Source: Streptomyces sp. NBC_00285
GTDB taxonomy: Bacteria; Actinomycetota; Actinomycetes; Streptomycetales; Streptomycetaceae
Assembly: GCF_036174265.1 (NCBI RefSeq)
Contig: NZ_CP108055.1
Location: 3,844,001 to 3,908,000 of the forward strand
Direction of reading: 5' to 3'
DNA length: 64,000 nt
Positions within the stretch are counted from its first letter, which is position 1, and each line of letters begins with the position of its first letter. Both the position numbers and the translations under genes were made by a program. A model generated the notes under the pieces. That model made no database searches and was not told the origin of the DNA. It saw nothing but the letters and a program-made list of their open reading frames with translations. Below are positions 40,061 to 50,301 of the stretch, piece after piece.

Positions 40061-41310
40061 GGCCGTACGAGATTCCGGAGGTCGGCGAAGCGACGGTCGC
40101 CGATGCCGTTGACTTCGCGCAGTTCGTCGACCGAGCGGAAACCGCCGTGCTGGGTGCGGTAGTCGAGGATGTGCCGGGCGAGCACGGGTCCGACCCCGGG
40201 CAGGGTGTCGAGCTGCTCCACAGTGGCGGTGTTCAAGGAGACGGGGGCCGCCGCCGCACCGACCGGGCCACCGCCGGTCACAGGACCACCGACGCCAGGC
40301 GCGGGTGCGGCGGCCGGGCCGCCTACGACGACCTGCTCGCCGTCCACGAGGAACCGCGCACGGTTGAGGGCGTCGGTGTTCGTGCCCGGCCGCACCCCAC
40401 CAGCCGCTTTGAGAGCATCGGCGACCCTGGACCCGGTCGGCAGCCGATGCACCCCGGGCTCACGGACCTTGCCGCTGACGTCCACGACGATCACGGCTCC
40501 GGCCGTCCCCGCCGTGCTCGAGACCCCACCCGAGGCCGCAGGCTCGGCCTCCCCGCGCGGCCCGCTCCCCCTGTCGCCGTTCGTCCCGCCCTCCCCGAAC
40601 GGAGCCCCCGCACGCACCACTTCAGGTGCCTGGACGTCCTGCGTGCGACCGGTCCAGAAGTGCTGTACGGCAAACACCGCGGCCACGACCAGCAGCACCG
40701 AGAGCGCGACCACGTTCCGCCGCTCCAGTCCGCACCGCGCCTGCAGCCACACGGGCATCCGCTCCCGCAGAGCGAACCCGGCCCGCTCCCGCCACGCCCC
40801 GCGCCCGGGATCTGGGGGTCGCCAGTCGACGTCCCCCGCCCCGTCGTCCCGCGAGGCGGTCTTCCCCGAGCCGGCATCACGCCGGCCCTCTCCCGAAGAA
40901 CCAGCCTCCCGCCATGCCTCCTCCGCGGAACTTCCAGCCTCCCTCCAGGTCTCTTCGGCGGGACCAGGCGCCCACGAGTCCTCTGCGACGGCTCCCCTCT
41001 CCCGCCGAGCCCCCGCCACGGAACCAACCGCGTCCAGAGCCCAGGAGGGACCTGAGGTCCGGACGGCCTCCGATCCTGCACCCGCCCCGCCGTCGGCCAT
41101 GCCCCGCCCACCCTCACCCGGCGGCGGCCCCTTCCCCGCGCGATCGGCGAAGAGCACCTCCGCACGCCGCCCGAGTTCGTCGGCCGAGGCGTCATGCCTC
41201 TGTCGTGCCCGGCTTCGGGCGGCGGGCGGGCGGCGGCGTGAGCGCCCGTCGGAGTGAGGGCCGCGTCCCGGCCCGCTGGTCGCCGTCGTTGTACGTGATC
41301 GAAGTGCCAT
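40057..41310 (-). CDS. comEA: ComEA-like DNA-binding protein
   Basis: About 417 residues. A long Arg/Gly/Ala-rich cytosolic N-terminus holds a tandem repeat of AEEAWREAGSS-type units, followed by one membrane segment near 195-215 (VVALSVLLVVAAVFAV), an SLBB domain (VSGKVREPGVHRLP) and a C-terminal double helix-hairpin-helix (SLNTATVEQLDTLPGVGP, GFRSVDELREVNGIG). The HhH binds double-stranded DNA outside the membrane and passes it to ComEC. An in-frame GTG at 41328 is an alternative start. Confidence 0.9.
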   Translation of the reverse strand: MALRSRTTTATSGPGRGPHSDGRSRRRPPAARSRARQRHDASADELGRRAEVLFADRAGKGPPPGEGGRGMADGGAGAGSEAVRTSGPSWALDAVGSVAGARRERGAVAEDSWAPGPAEETWREAGSSAEEAWREAGSSGEGRRDAGSGKTASRDDGAGDVDWRPPDPGRGAWRERAGFALRERMPVWLQARCGLERRNVVALSVLLVVAAVFAVQHFWTGRTQDVQAPEVVRAGAPFGEGGTNGDRGSGPRGEAEPAASGGVSSTAGTAGAVIVVDVSGKVREPGVHRLPTGSRVADALKAAGGVRPGTNTDALNRARFLVDGEQVVVGGPAAAPAPGVGGPVTGGGPVGAAAAPVSLNTATVEQLDTLPGVGPVLARHILDYRTQHGGFRSVDELREVNGIGDRRFADLRNLVRP

Positions 41311-41437
41311 GCGCCGAGGATCGGGCACATCGCCGAACTCGCGATGATCTTGGTCAATTCCCGGGGATTACCCACCGGTTGTGGAAAACTCCACCACTCG
41401 CACGGGTGACTCACACACTCCGTGCCGCCTCACTCCG

Positions 41438-42283
41438 TCACCGGGGTGAGACCACGACCCCCAGCAGCCCGGGTCCCGTGTGCGCCCCGATCACCGCCCC
41501 GACCTCGCTCACATGCAGGTCGGCGAGTCCCGTCACCCGCGCTCTCAGACGGTCCGCGAGCGCCGCCGCCCGGTCAGGGGCCGCCAGATGATGCACCGCG
41601 ATGTCGACCGGCGCACTGCCCGCCCGGTCGGCCGCGATCTCCTCCAGACGGGCGATGGCCCTCGACGCCGTCCGGACCTTCTCCAGTGGCTCGATACGAC
41701 CGCCGTCAAGCTTCAGCAGGGGTTTCACAGCGAGAGCGGAACCGAGAAGGGCCTGCGCGGCCCCGATCCGGCCGCCGCGGCGCAGATAGTCGAGGGTGTC
41801 GACGTAGAAGTAGGCGGAGGTGCCCGCGGCCCGCTTCTCCGCTGCCGTGACCGCCTCGTCGACCGTGCCGCCCGACTCCGCGGCCTCGGCGGCGGCGAGC
41901 GCGCAGAATCCGAGGGCCATCGCGATCATGCCGGTGTCGACCACGCGCACCGGGATCGGCGCCTCGCGCGCGGCCATGACCGCTGCGTCGTAGGTGCCGG
42001 AGAGCTCGGCGGACAGGTGCAGTGACACGATGGCCGTGGCGCCGGACTCGGCGACCTTGCGGTAATGCTCCGCGAAGAGCTGGGGGCTGGGTCGCGAGGT
42101 GGTGACGGGGCGCCGCTTCTGGAGCGCCTGGGCCAGTGAACGGGCCGTGATCTCGGTGCCCTCTTCCAGCGCGCGGTCGCCGAGGACCACGGTCAGGGGA
42201 ACCGCTGTGATGCCGTGCCGCTCCATCGTCCCCTGCGGCAGGTAGGCCGTTGAATCCGTGACGATCGCGACATGGCGGGACAT
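41438..42283 (-). CDS. DegV family fatty-acid-binding protein
   Basis: A 281-residue DegV protein. VAIVTDSTAYLP at the N-terminus and KRRPVTTSRPSPQLF (lipid carboxylate-binding Ser region), then LSAELSGTYDAA and DTLDYLRRGGRIG are signatures. DegV/FakB proteins bind a fatty acid for phosphorylation by FakA and feeding into phospholipid synthesis. No fakA is adjacent. Start ATG. It is 127 bp upstream of comEA. Confidence 0.93.
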   Translation of the reverse strand: MSRHVAIVTDSTAYLPQGTMERHGITAVPLTVVLGDRALEEGTEITARSLAQALQKRRPVTTSRPSPQLFAEHYRKVAESGATAIVSLHLSAELSGTYDAAVMAAREAPIPVRVVDTGMIAMALGFCALAAAEAAESGGTVDEAVTAAEKRAAGTSAYFYVDTLDYLRRGGRIGAAQALLGSALAVKPLLKLDGGRIEPLEKVRTASRAIARLEEIAADRAGSAPVDIAVHHLAAPDRAAALADRLRARVTGLADLHVSEVGAVIGAHTGPGLLGVVVSPR

Positions 42284-42355
42284 GAGCTGGAGGTTACCTG
42301 CCGTAGCGTCCGGGCGGCAGTCCGGCCCCTGTCACCCTGGGCCGCCGCGTCTGGA

Positions 42356-43090
42356 TCAAGTCGTGCTCTCGGGACGGGGTTTCTTCTGCCAGGGGTAGGC
42401 CGGGCGCGGGCCCGGTGGGGTGATCGCGGACCGTGTCGGTTCCTCGGCGGCGCGGGAGCGGGGCGTCTGCGGCCAGGTCTGCTGCTCGGCGCTGCCGTCG
42501 GCGACGGGGGTCTCCGGCCACGGGGGCGGCGTCGCGGTGGGCTCGGTCTTCGTCCAGTGCCGCAGGGCGCCGGACTCGACGTCGATCTGCGCGCTCAGCA
42601 TGTCCAGGTCGCCGTCGGCGAACCGGCGGGCCCGGTCGCGTGCCGCCCAGCGCAGGGAGTCCGCCGACCCAGTGATCCGCTCCGTACGTTCCCGCAGGCC
42701 CGGCAGGCGTCCGGCGAGCGTCGCGCGGTCGGGCTCGGACTCCAGACGCTTGAGTTCACCGTCCAGTTCGTGGCCGTGGGCGCTGAGCCGCTGGAAGAGG
42801 CCGAGGGACTCTTTGAGGGACTCGTCCTCGGCCGCGCCCGCATCCAGCGCTTCCTGTGTGGCCCGCATCGAGGTGCGCAGCTTCAGCCGCAGCTGGGCCA
42901 GTTCGCCCGCCGGGCCGAGCTGGGCGAAGGACTTGGCGCGCAGGGTGTGGTCCTCGACCGTGCGCCGCGCCTGGGTGATGGTGCGGTCCACACCGCGCTT
43001 GGCGGCGCCGACCACCTTCACCGTCGCGTACGCGCCGAGCGCCACGAAGAGCACGAAAAGCAGGGCCACGATTGCGATCACTGCTTCCAC
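42356..43090 (-). CDS. Hypothetical membrane-anchored coiled-coil protein
   Basis: A 244-residue protein with one N-terminal membrane segment (IAIVALLFVLFVALGAYATV, residues ~5-24), a helical, charged middle region (ELAQLRLKLRTSMRATQEAL, likely coiled coil) and a disordered Pro-rich C-tail. The body faces the cytosol if the short N-terminus is outside. Seen in Streptomyces beside leuS or degV; function unknown. ATG start; 116 bp after the leuS stop on the same strand. Confidence 0.75.
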   Translation of the reverse strand: MEAVIAIVALLFVLFVALGAYATVKVVGAAKRGVDRTITQARRTVEDHTLRAKSFAQLGPAGELAQLRLKLRTSMRATQEALDAGAAEDESLKESLGLFQRLSAHGHELDGELKRLESEPDRATLAGRLPGLRERTERITGSADSLRWAARDRARRFADGDLDMLSAQIDVESGALRHWTKTEPTATPPPWPETPVADGSAEQQTWPQTPRSRAAEEPTRSAITPPGPRPAYPWQKKPRPESTT

Positions 43091-43206
43091 GAAACTCCTC
43101 CTCCGCCCCGACGCGGCACTCGCCGCTCTTCAAAGGTAAACGCGACGGGCAGGCCCGGAGTTCCACAAGAACCCCGAACCTGCCCGCACGCGCCCCCTAG
43201 GGGGCG

Positions 43207-46086
<2,880 letters not shown>

Positions 46087-46140
46087 GGTCCTCAAAGCTC
46101 CATCGATCGTCTCTGCCAGCGGCTGTGTCGTCCGGAAACG

Positions 46141-46165
46141 AAAAATCCCCTCGCACAGGAGGGGA
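46141..46165 (-). terminator. leuS attenuator terminator
   Basis: TCCCCTC (46146-46152) and GAGGGGA (46159-46165) form a perfect 7-bp stem with a 6-base loop; on the minus strand it is followed by TTTTT. It is 55 bases upstream of the leuS start and about 45 bases after the leader stop, so it is an intrinsic terminator inside the leuS leader. Confidence 0.9.
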
Positions 46166-46166
46166 C

Positions 46167-46220
46167 GCCGCGCCGATTCCGACCACGTCTTCACCGGTGG
46201 TCGGGACTGATCAGCGCGGC
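46167..46220 (-). promoter_or_regulatory. leuS leader hairpins upstream of terminator
   Basis: GCGCGGC (46214-46220) pairs with GCCGCGC (46167-46173), enclosing an 8-bp stem CCGACCAC/GTGGTCGG (46179-46186 with 46197-46204). The outer stem overlaps the last codons of the leader peptide, so a ribosome stalled at the Leu codons would change its folding. Placement fits a pause/regulator stem of an attenuator. Confidence 0.7.
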
Positions 46221-46249
46221 TCACTAAGCAGAAGGCGTACGGCACGCAT
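46211..46249 (-). CDS. Leucine leader peptide of leuS
   Basis: A 12-residue reading frame, [12 protein letters not shown], with three consecutive Leu codons (CTT CTG CTT). It ends 45 bases before an intrinsic terminator and 125 bases before leuS. Slow decoding of these codons when Leu-tRNA is scarce should stall the ribosome and reshape the downstream hairpins, allowing read-through into leuS. A TACTCT hexamer 7 bases upstream (46256-46261) would start transcription near the ATG, so the leader may be translated leaderless. This is the same logic as amino-acid operon attenuators; the coupling is inferred, the codons and hairpins are seen. Confidence 0.85.
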   Translation of the reverse strand: MRAVRLLLSEPR

Positions 46250-46255
46250 GGCGTC

Positions 46256-46261
46256 AGAGTA
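46256..46261 (-). promoter_or_regulatory. Candidate leuS -10 element
   Basis: TACTCT on the minus strand, 6 bases before the leader-peptide ATG, suits a -10 box whose transcription start coincides with the ATG. No strong -35 is seen. Confidence 0.4.
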
Positions 46262-46531
46262 CCGCAGCCGTTGAGCAAGCCGCGACGAACTTACGTATGC
46301 CTCTGTGGCACCGGGTGCCGCACTCGCCGCCGCAGTCGAGAGCACCGTCCCACCCGACAGGAACTGAACAAAGATCAAAAGTTACTTCGCGTAACAGCTA
46401 CTAAGGGGCATCGCAGCAGCCCCATAGTCGTTTGATAACAACGCAATAACTCAAACGTCGTACCCGCCGGTATGGCGCCACTTAGAGTGCGGCAGCGGGA
46501 CCGCCTTCCCGAACCGCTCGGAGTTGCCCCC
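46262..46531. other. AT-rich divergent promoter region
   Basis: About 270 bases between the divergent leuS leader and the di-heme membrane-protein gene, with lower GC than elsewhere (46370-46460). A perfect inverted repeat GTTAC-TTCGC-GTAAC is at 46381-46395 and GGGGC...GCCCC near 46405-46423. They may be operators; no regulator is adjacent. Confidence 0.45.
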
Positions 46532-47863
46532 ATGAACGCTCGCAGTAGTTACAGCACGCCCCCCAAGGCCGGCCGGTCGACCTACGGGGTGGCGACGGCC
46601 GTCTTTCTGCTGGCCATCCCCCTGGTCGTGATCTACGGAGGTGTCTGGCTGCAGGACTTCCTCAACTTCGGGGCGGGCGTGCTGACGCTGGTCCTCCTCA
46701 CCTGCTCCGTGATCTGGGGCCTCGTCGCACAGGACCGGTTGATCCTCAACACCCGGCAGCGAATCGTCACGCAGGGTATCCACCGGATCACCGCCGTGGG
46801 CTCGATCGCGTTCCTCATGCTGCACATCGGAATCAAGCTCAGCCTCGATCACACGACGTGGATCGCGGCGTTCATCCCGTTCGGGCTCGGCTTCTCCAGC
46901 AGTGGAGGGCTCATCGGCCTCGGCACCCTGGCCGGCCAGCTCATGATCTTCGTCGGCATCACCGGCGCACTGCGCAACCGGTTCGCCTCCCCCGCACCGG
47001 TCGCGGCGCGATGGCGGGCGATGCACATGCTGGCCTACCCGGCCTGGTGCGCCGCACTGGTCCACGGCCTGTACGCGGGGCGCACGGTGAAGGCCCCGAT
47101 CTTCACGTACATGTACGTGGCCTGCCTGCTCGGTGTCATCGCTGCCCTCGCCCTGCGCGCGGCACCACGCCCGTTCAAGCGCAAGGTCACCGACCGGATC
47201 GCCATGCTCCTCGGCGCCGAGGAGCGGCCGGGCCGTGAGGAGCTGGAGGCCAGCCGCGCCAGGAGGGCCGCGGAGACCGCCGCGCCGGGCCGTGAGGGAC
47301 GTCGTTCGGCCGAGTCCGGCGCCCGGCGGTCCGAGTCCTCCCTGCCCGGCTACGAGGGCCTGACACAGCAGACCGGCGCCACGCCCGTCTACGAAGCCCC
47401 CGAACCCGCGGCGAACGGATTCGCGGCCGCCTACCGCGCCGTGACACCCAACACGGGCGCGCAGCAGCCCTACGAGACCGGCCAGACCGCACGCATGGAC
47501 ATGCCGATGGACATGCAGGCGGCCACGGAGTTCATTCCCCGCATGGACGGCGGCGGCAGCACGTCCGGCAGCTGGCCGATCCCGTCCCCGCCGCCGGTCG
47601 GCGAAGCACCCCCCTCCGCCTACGACCCGCTCCAGGACACGGGCTACAACATCCCGACTTATAACAGCAATTCGGGCACGGCCAGCTATCTCTCGGGTGA
47701 CGTGCGCGACACCGGTGAGTCAAACAACCTTTACGGCACGTACAACTCGAATGACACGTACAACAGCGGTCCCGCCACAGATCCAGCGCCCGGTCAGTCG
47801 TACGACTTCGACTCGCCGGGATCGGGCGAACCTTGGAACACGCCTTCCGGAGGCTATAGGTGA
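46532..47863 (+). CDS. Di-heme ferric-reductase-like membrane protein
   Basis: A 443-residue protein. Six membrane segments occupy residues ~20-215. Two helices carry His pairs: His84/His98 and His165/His178 (13-14 residues apart), the spacing of bis-His heme ligands in ferric reductase/NADPH-oxidase and b561-type proteins. From residue ~215 on, a Pro/Gly/Tyr/Asn-rich disordered tail (~225 residues) points into the cytosol. It lacks the FAD/NAD(P)H domain normal for ferric reductases. The stop overlaps the next gene in GTGA, and that gene supplies an FMN/NADH and Fe-S protein. Together they probably move electrons through the membrane. ATG at 46532 chosen; an upstream frame lacks conserved features. 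Confidence 0.85.
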   Translation: MNARSSYSTPPKAGRSTYGVATAVFLLAIPLVVIYGGVWLQDFLNFGAGVLTLVLLTCSVIWGLVAQDRLILNTRQRIVTQGIHRITAVGSIAFLMLHIGIKLSLDHTTWIAAFIPFGLGFSSSGGLIGLGTLAGQLMIFVGITGALRNRFASPAPVAARWRAMHMLAYPAWCAALVHGLYAGRTVKAPIFTYMYVACLLGVIAALALRAAPRPFKRKVTDRIAMLLGAEERPGREELEASRARRAAETAAPGREGRRSAESGARRSESSLPGYEGLTQQTGATPVYEAPEPAANGFAAAYRAVTPNTGAQQPYETGQTARMDMPMDMQAATEFIPRMDGGGSTSGSWPIPSPPPVGEAPPSAYDPLQDTGYNIPTYNSNSGTASYLSGDVRDTGESNNLYGTYNSNDTYNSGPATDPAPGQSYDFDSPGSGEPWNTPSGGYR

Positions 47864-49473
47864 ACGAGGCCCTGCCCGACGTACCAGAAGTCCGCGTGGT
47901 CGGACTTCCCCAACTCACGTCGGGCTTCGACCTTGTCGAACGTCTTGACCTGCCCATGCACCTGAAGGTGCATGGGCCACTCGAACCCATGGGCGGAGAG
48001 CAGCTCGCGAAGCTGTCCGAAGCCATCAACCTCAAGGGGCGCGGCGGTGCCGGCTTCCCCTTCCACAAGAAGCTGCGCTCGGTCGCCGAGGCGGCGATCA
48101 AGCGCGGCGTCCGGCCGGTCGTCGTCGTCAACGGCAGCGAGGACGAACCGGCCTGCCGCAAGGACACGGTGCTCATCAACCGTGCCCCGCACCTCATCCT
48201 GGACGGCGCCCTGCTGGCCGCCGAAGCGCTGGGTGCCCGCACGCTCGTGGTGGGGGTCACCAGGGAGTCCACACAGCGCTCCATGGAGGCTGCCCTCGCT
48301 GAGCGCGGCCTCAGCAACGGCCGCAGATCGGCTCTACGCGCACGCGTGCAGCGCAATCCCGTCCGTATGGTCACCGGAGCGGCAGCCTCGCTGATCCGTT
48401 CGATCGACGGCGGCCCGGCCATCCCGCCCGGCCGCAAGGTCAGCGCCTCACAGAACGGCGTAGGCGGCGCCCCCACTCTTCTGTCCAACGCCGAGACCTT
48501 CGCGCAGTTGGCGATCGCCGCGCGCATCGGCCCGGAGCGCTACGGCAACACCGGTCTGTACGACGAGCCGGGCACCGTCATGCTCACGGTCTCCGGAGCC
48601 GTCGCGCGGCCCATGGTGCTCGAGGTCCCCACCGGCGTACCGCTGCGCTACGTCCTCCAGCTGGCCGGCGCCCCGCCGGTTCCACAGGGCGTGCTGACGG
48701 GCGGTTACCACGGCAAGTGGATCGACGCGGCGACGGTCAACGAGGCGGTCGTCTCCCGCAACTCCCTGGACGCCGTGGGCGGCGCACTCGGCGCCGGCGC
48801 GATCCTGCCGATCACTCAGGAAACCTGCCCGCTGGGCGAGTCACTGCGCGTGGCGCAGTGGCTGGCCGAGGAGAGCGCGGGCCAGTGCGGCCCCTGCTAT
48901 CTCGGTCTGCCGGCGGCCGCACGCGGCCTGGAGGACATCCTCAACGGCGGCGGACCGGCCGCTCTCGAAGCACTCAAGCAGGTCGCCAAGAACGTGAAAC
49001 GGCGCGGTGCGTGCTCGCACCCGGACGGCTCCGCGATGTTCCTGGAGTCGACCATCAAGGCGTTCACGGACGACTTGGCCGCCCATGTCCTCGGCAACGG
49101 CTGCGGGCGGCCCGTGGAGGGCGTTCTGCCGCTCTTCGAGGGCGGCAAGATGCCCACGGGCATCGCGGGCGGCAGCGAGGCCGAGGAGACCGGTCCCAGC
49201 CGTCAGAAGATCTACGTCGACTGGACGCTGTGCCGGGGCCACGGACTGTGCGCCGACATCCTCCCCGAGGTCTTCGAACTCGGCGCCGACGGCTTCCCGA
49301 CCGTCGCCCAGGCACAAGTACCGCGCTATGCCGAGGCCAAGGCTCTACGCGCGGTGCGTCGCTGCCCCGCCCTCGCCCTGCGCTTGGAGGAGGAGACGGC
49401 GCGCGACAAGACTCCCGCCCGCAACCTGCCGGTCCTCTCCCAGGGCCGCGGGCGTCGCGCACTGGGCCGCTGA
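47860..49473 (+). CDS. NuoF-like NADH-binding protein fused to 3Fe-4S ferredoxin
   Basis: A 537-residue cytosolic protein. Residues ~50-250 match the NuoF FMN/NADH domain (GRGGAGFPFHKKL, VVNGSEDEP), ~250-330 are SLBB, and ~335-390 the NuoF 4Fe-4S domain. Here ESAGQCGPC shows Cys343 and Cys346, and Cys385 follows, but the first Cys of the usual SCGxCxPC motif is Ala340, so only three cluster ligands remain. The last ~90 residues are a small 3Fe-4S ferredoxin (Cys458, Cys464, Cys502) of the type that serves P450s. It is not part of a nuo operon. Its partner upstream is the di-heme membrane protein. It may oxidise NADH and reduce that protein. Confidence 0.9.
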   Translation: MNEALPDVPEVRVVGLPQLTSGFDLVERLDLPMHLKVHGPLEPMGGEQLAKLSEAINLKGRGGAGFPFHKKLRSVAEAAIKRGVRPVVVVNGSEDEPACRKDTVLINRAPHLILDGALLAAEALGARTLVVGVTRESTQRSMEAALAERGLSNGRRSALRARVQRNPVRMVTGAAASLIRSIDGGPAIPPGRKVSASQNGVGGAPTLLSNAETFAQLAIAARIGPERYGNTGLYDEPGTVMLTVSGAVARPMVLEVPTGVPLRYVLQLAGAPPVPQGVLTGGYHGKWIDAATVNEAVVSRNSLDAVGGALGAGAILPITQETCPLGESLRVAQWLAEESAGQCGPCYLGLPAAARGLEDILNGGGPAALEALKQVAKNVKRRGACSHPDGSAMFLESTIKAFTDDLAAHVLGNGCGRPVEGVLPLFEGGKMPTGIAGGSEAEETGPSRQKIYVDWTLCRGHGLCADILPEVFELGADGFPTVAQAQVPRYAEAKALRAVRRCPALALRLEEETARDKTPARNLPVLSQGRGRRALGR

Positions 49474-49477
49474 GCCG

Positions 49478-49525
49478 ACCACGCCGAGGGGGCCACCCGA
49501 TTTCGGGTGGCCCCCTCGGCGTGGT
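49478..49525 (+). terminator. Strong terminator after the NuoF-ferredoxin gene
   Basis: A 23-base arm (49478-49500, ACCACGCCGAGGGGG...) pairs perfectly with 49503-49525, leaving only a 2-base loop. It starts 4 bases after the stop codon. Confidence 0.85.
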
Positions 49526-49582
49526 GCGAAACAGTCCGGTGCGGAACAGTCCGTGCGGAACAACTGCCCCTGGAAAAACAGG

Positions 49583-49618
49583 AATCCCGCCGGATCGAGA
49601 TGATCCGGCGGGATTTTT
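49583..49618 (+). terminator. Terminator between NuoF-ferredoxin gene and tRNA-Ala
   Basis: ATCCCGCCGGATC and GATCCGGCGGGAT form a 13-bp stem with a short loop, followed by TTTTTTG on the plus strand. It probably stops plus-strand transcripts before the tRNA and may also terminate the minus-strand tRNA transcript. Confidence 0.75.
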
Positions 49619-49620
49619 TG

Positions 49621-49693
49621 TGGAGCTAAGGAGATTCGAACTCCTGACCCCCTGCATGCCATGCAGGTGCTCTACCAACTGAGCTATAGCCCC
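49621..49693 (-). tRNA. tRNA-Ala (GGC)
   Basis: Full cloverleaf on the minus strand: acceptor GGGGCTA/TAGCTCC, D-arm GCTCAGTTGGTAGAGC, anticodon stem CTGCA with loop TGGCATG (anticodon GGC), T-arm with TTCGAAT, discriminator A. CCA is not encoded. A near-identical copy lies at 52813. A TAATGT on the minus strand at 49732-49737 may be part of its promoter. Confidence 0.97.
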
Positions 49694-49821
49694 GTGTCGC
49701 CAACCGCCGAGTTGCCCCGGCGGCGACGCCAACATTACACGGTCCCCCGGGTGGAACACCAAATCGTTTCCCCGAGGCCCCAAGGCCTTCGAGACCTTGC
49801 GGCCCGCCTCGGCGACGGGCC
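49694..49821. other. tRNA-Ala promoter region
   Basis: About 130 bases between the zinc-finger gene and the tRNA, on the minus strand. TAATGT near 49735 resembles a -10 box; no clear -35. No gene. Confidence 0.35.
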
Positions 49822-50055
49822 TCAAGCAGTGACGAACGAGTAGAACCGTTTGAGCGTGCAGTGTTCTTCGAGGAGGCGGCCGTAGATCGGCTCACCCTCC
49901 AGTTCGCGGTACGTCTCGATGGGGTCGCCTTTTATGATCAGCGCCCGCGCGCACTCCTCGCACCAGTACTGATAGTCGGGATTGACCGGCTCCATGTCGC
50001 GTACGATCGGCGTCCCGCTGCCGCACCAGTCGCACTTTCGCCTGTGTGCACCCAT
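49822..50055 (-). CDS. Small zinc-binding protein
   Basis: A 77-residue protein. CDWCGSG and the later CEECARALI form a C-x2-C ... C-x2-C pattern for one zinc ion. The middle (PIVRDMEPVNPDYQYWCEECA) and the C-terminal EEHCTLKRFY are helical. It starts four bases after the stop of the next small zinc-ribbon gene on the same strand and probably forms an operon with it. Conserved-looking but I do not recognise a functional family. Confidence 0.7.
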   Translation of the reverse strand: MGAHRRKCDWCGSGTPIVRDMEPVNPDYQYWCEECARALIIKGDPIETYRELEGEPIYGRLLEEHCTLKRFYSFVTA

Positions 50056-50058
50056 CGA

Positions 50059-50232
50059 TCAGCTCCAGCTGTGGCCGCAGGCCGTGCACACGTAGGAAAT
50101 TCCGCCGTTGTCACCGAGTACCTGGGCGACGTGCACGGAACCGCAAGAAGGGCAGATGAGGCGCACCGTCGTGTCCCTCGACGACGCCTCTTCGCAGAGG
50201 TGGCCGCCCTCCACGAGGATGCTCGCAGGCAT
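50059..50232 (-). CDS. 57-residue zinc-ribbon protein
   Basis: MPASILVEGGHLCEEASS then ICPSCGSVHVAQVLGDN and YVCTACGHSWS: two CxxC knuckles, CPSC and CTAC, make a classic zinc ribbon, plus an extra Cys near the start. Start ATG. It ends four bases before the next small zinc protein's ATG, so the two form a tight operon. Function unknown. Confidence 0.65.
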   Translation of the reverse strand: MPASILVEGGHLCEEASSRDTTVRLICPSCGSVHVAQVLGDNGGISYVCTACGHSWS

Positions 50233-50301
50233 CACTACTCCCTCCCGTCGGGCCGCGCCCCCTTCCGGCCGTTTGATTCTGCCACGGCCGGACCAATACG
50301 G

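Noticed and set aside
46087..46261. T-box riboswitch upstream of leuS
   Set aside because: No T-box consensus (TGG specifier-bulge and antiterminator T-box sequence) was found; the Leu-codon leader fits ribosome-mediated attenuation better.
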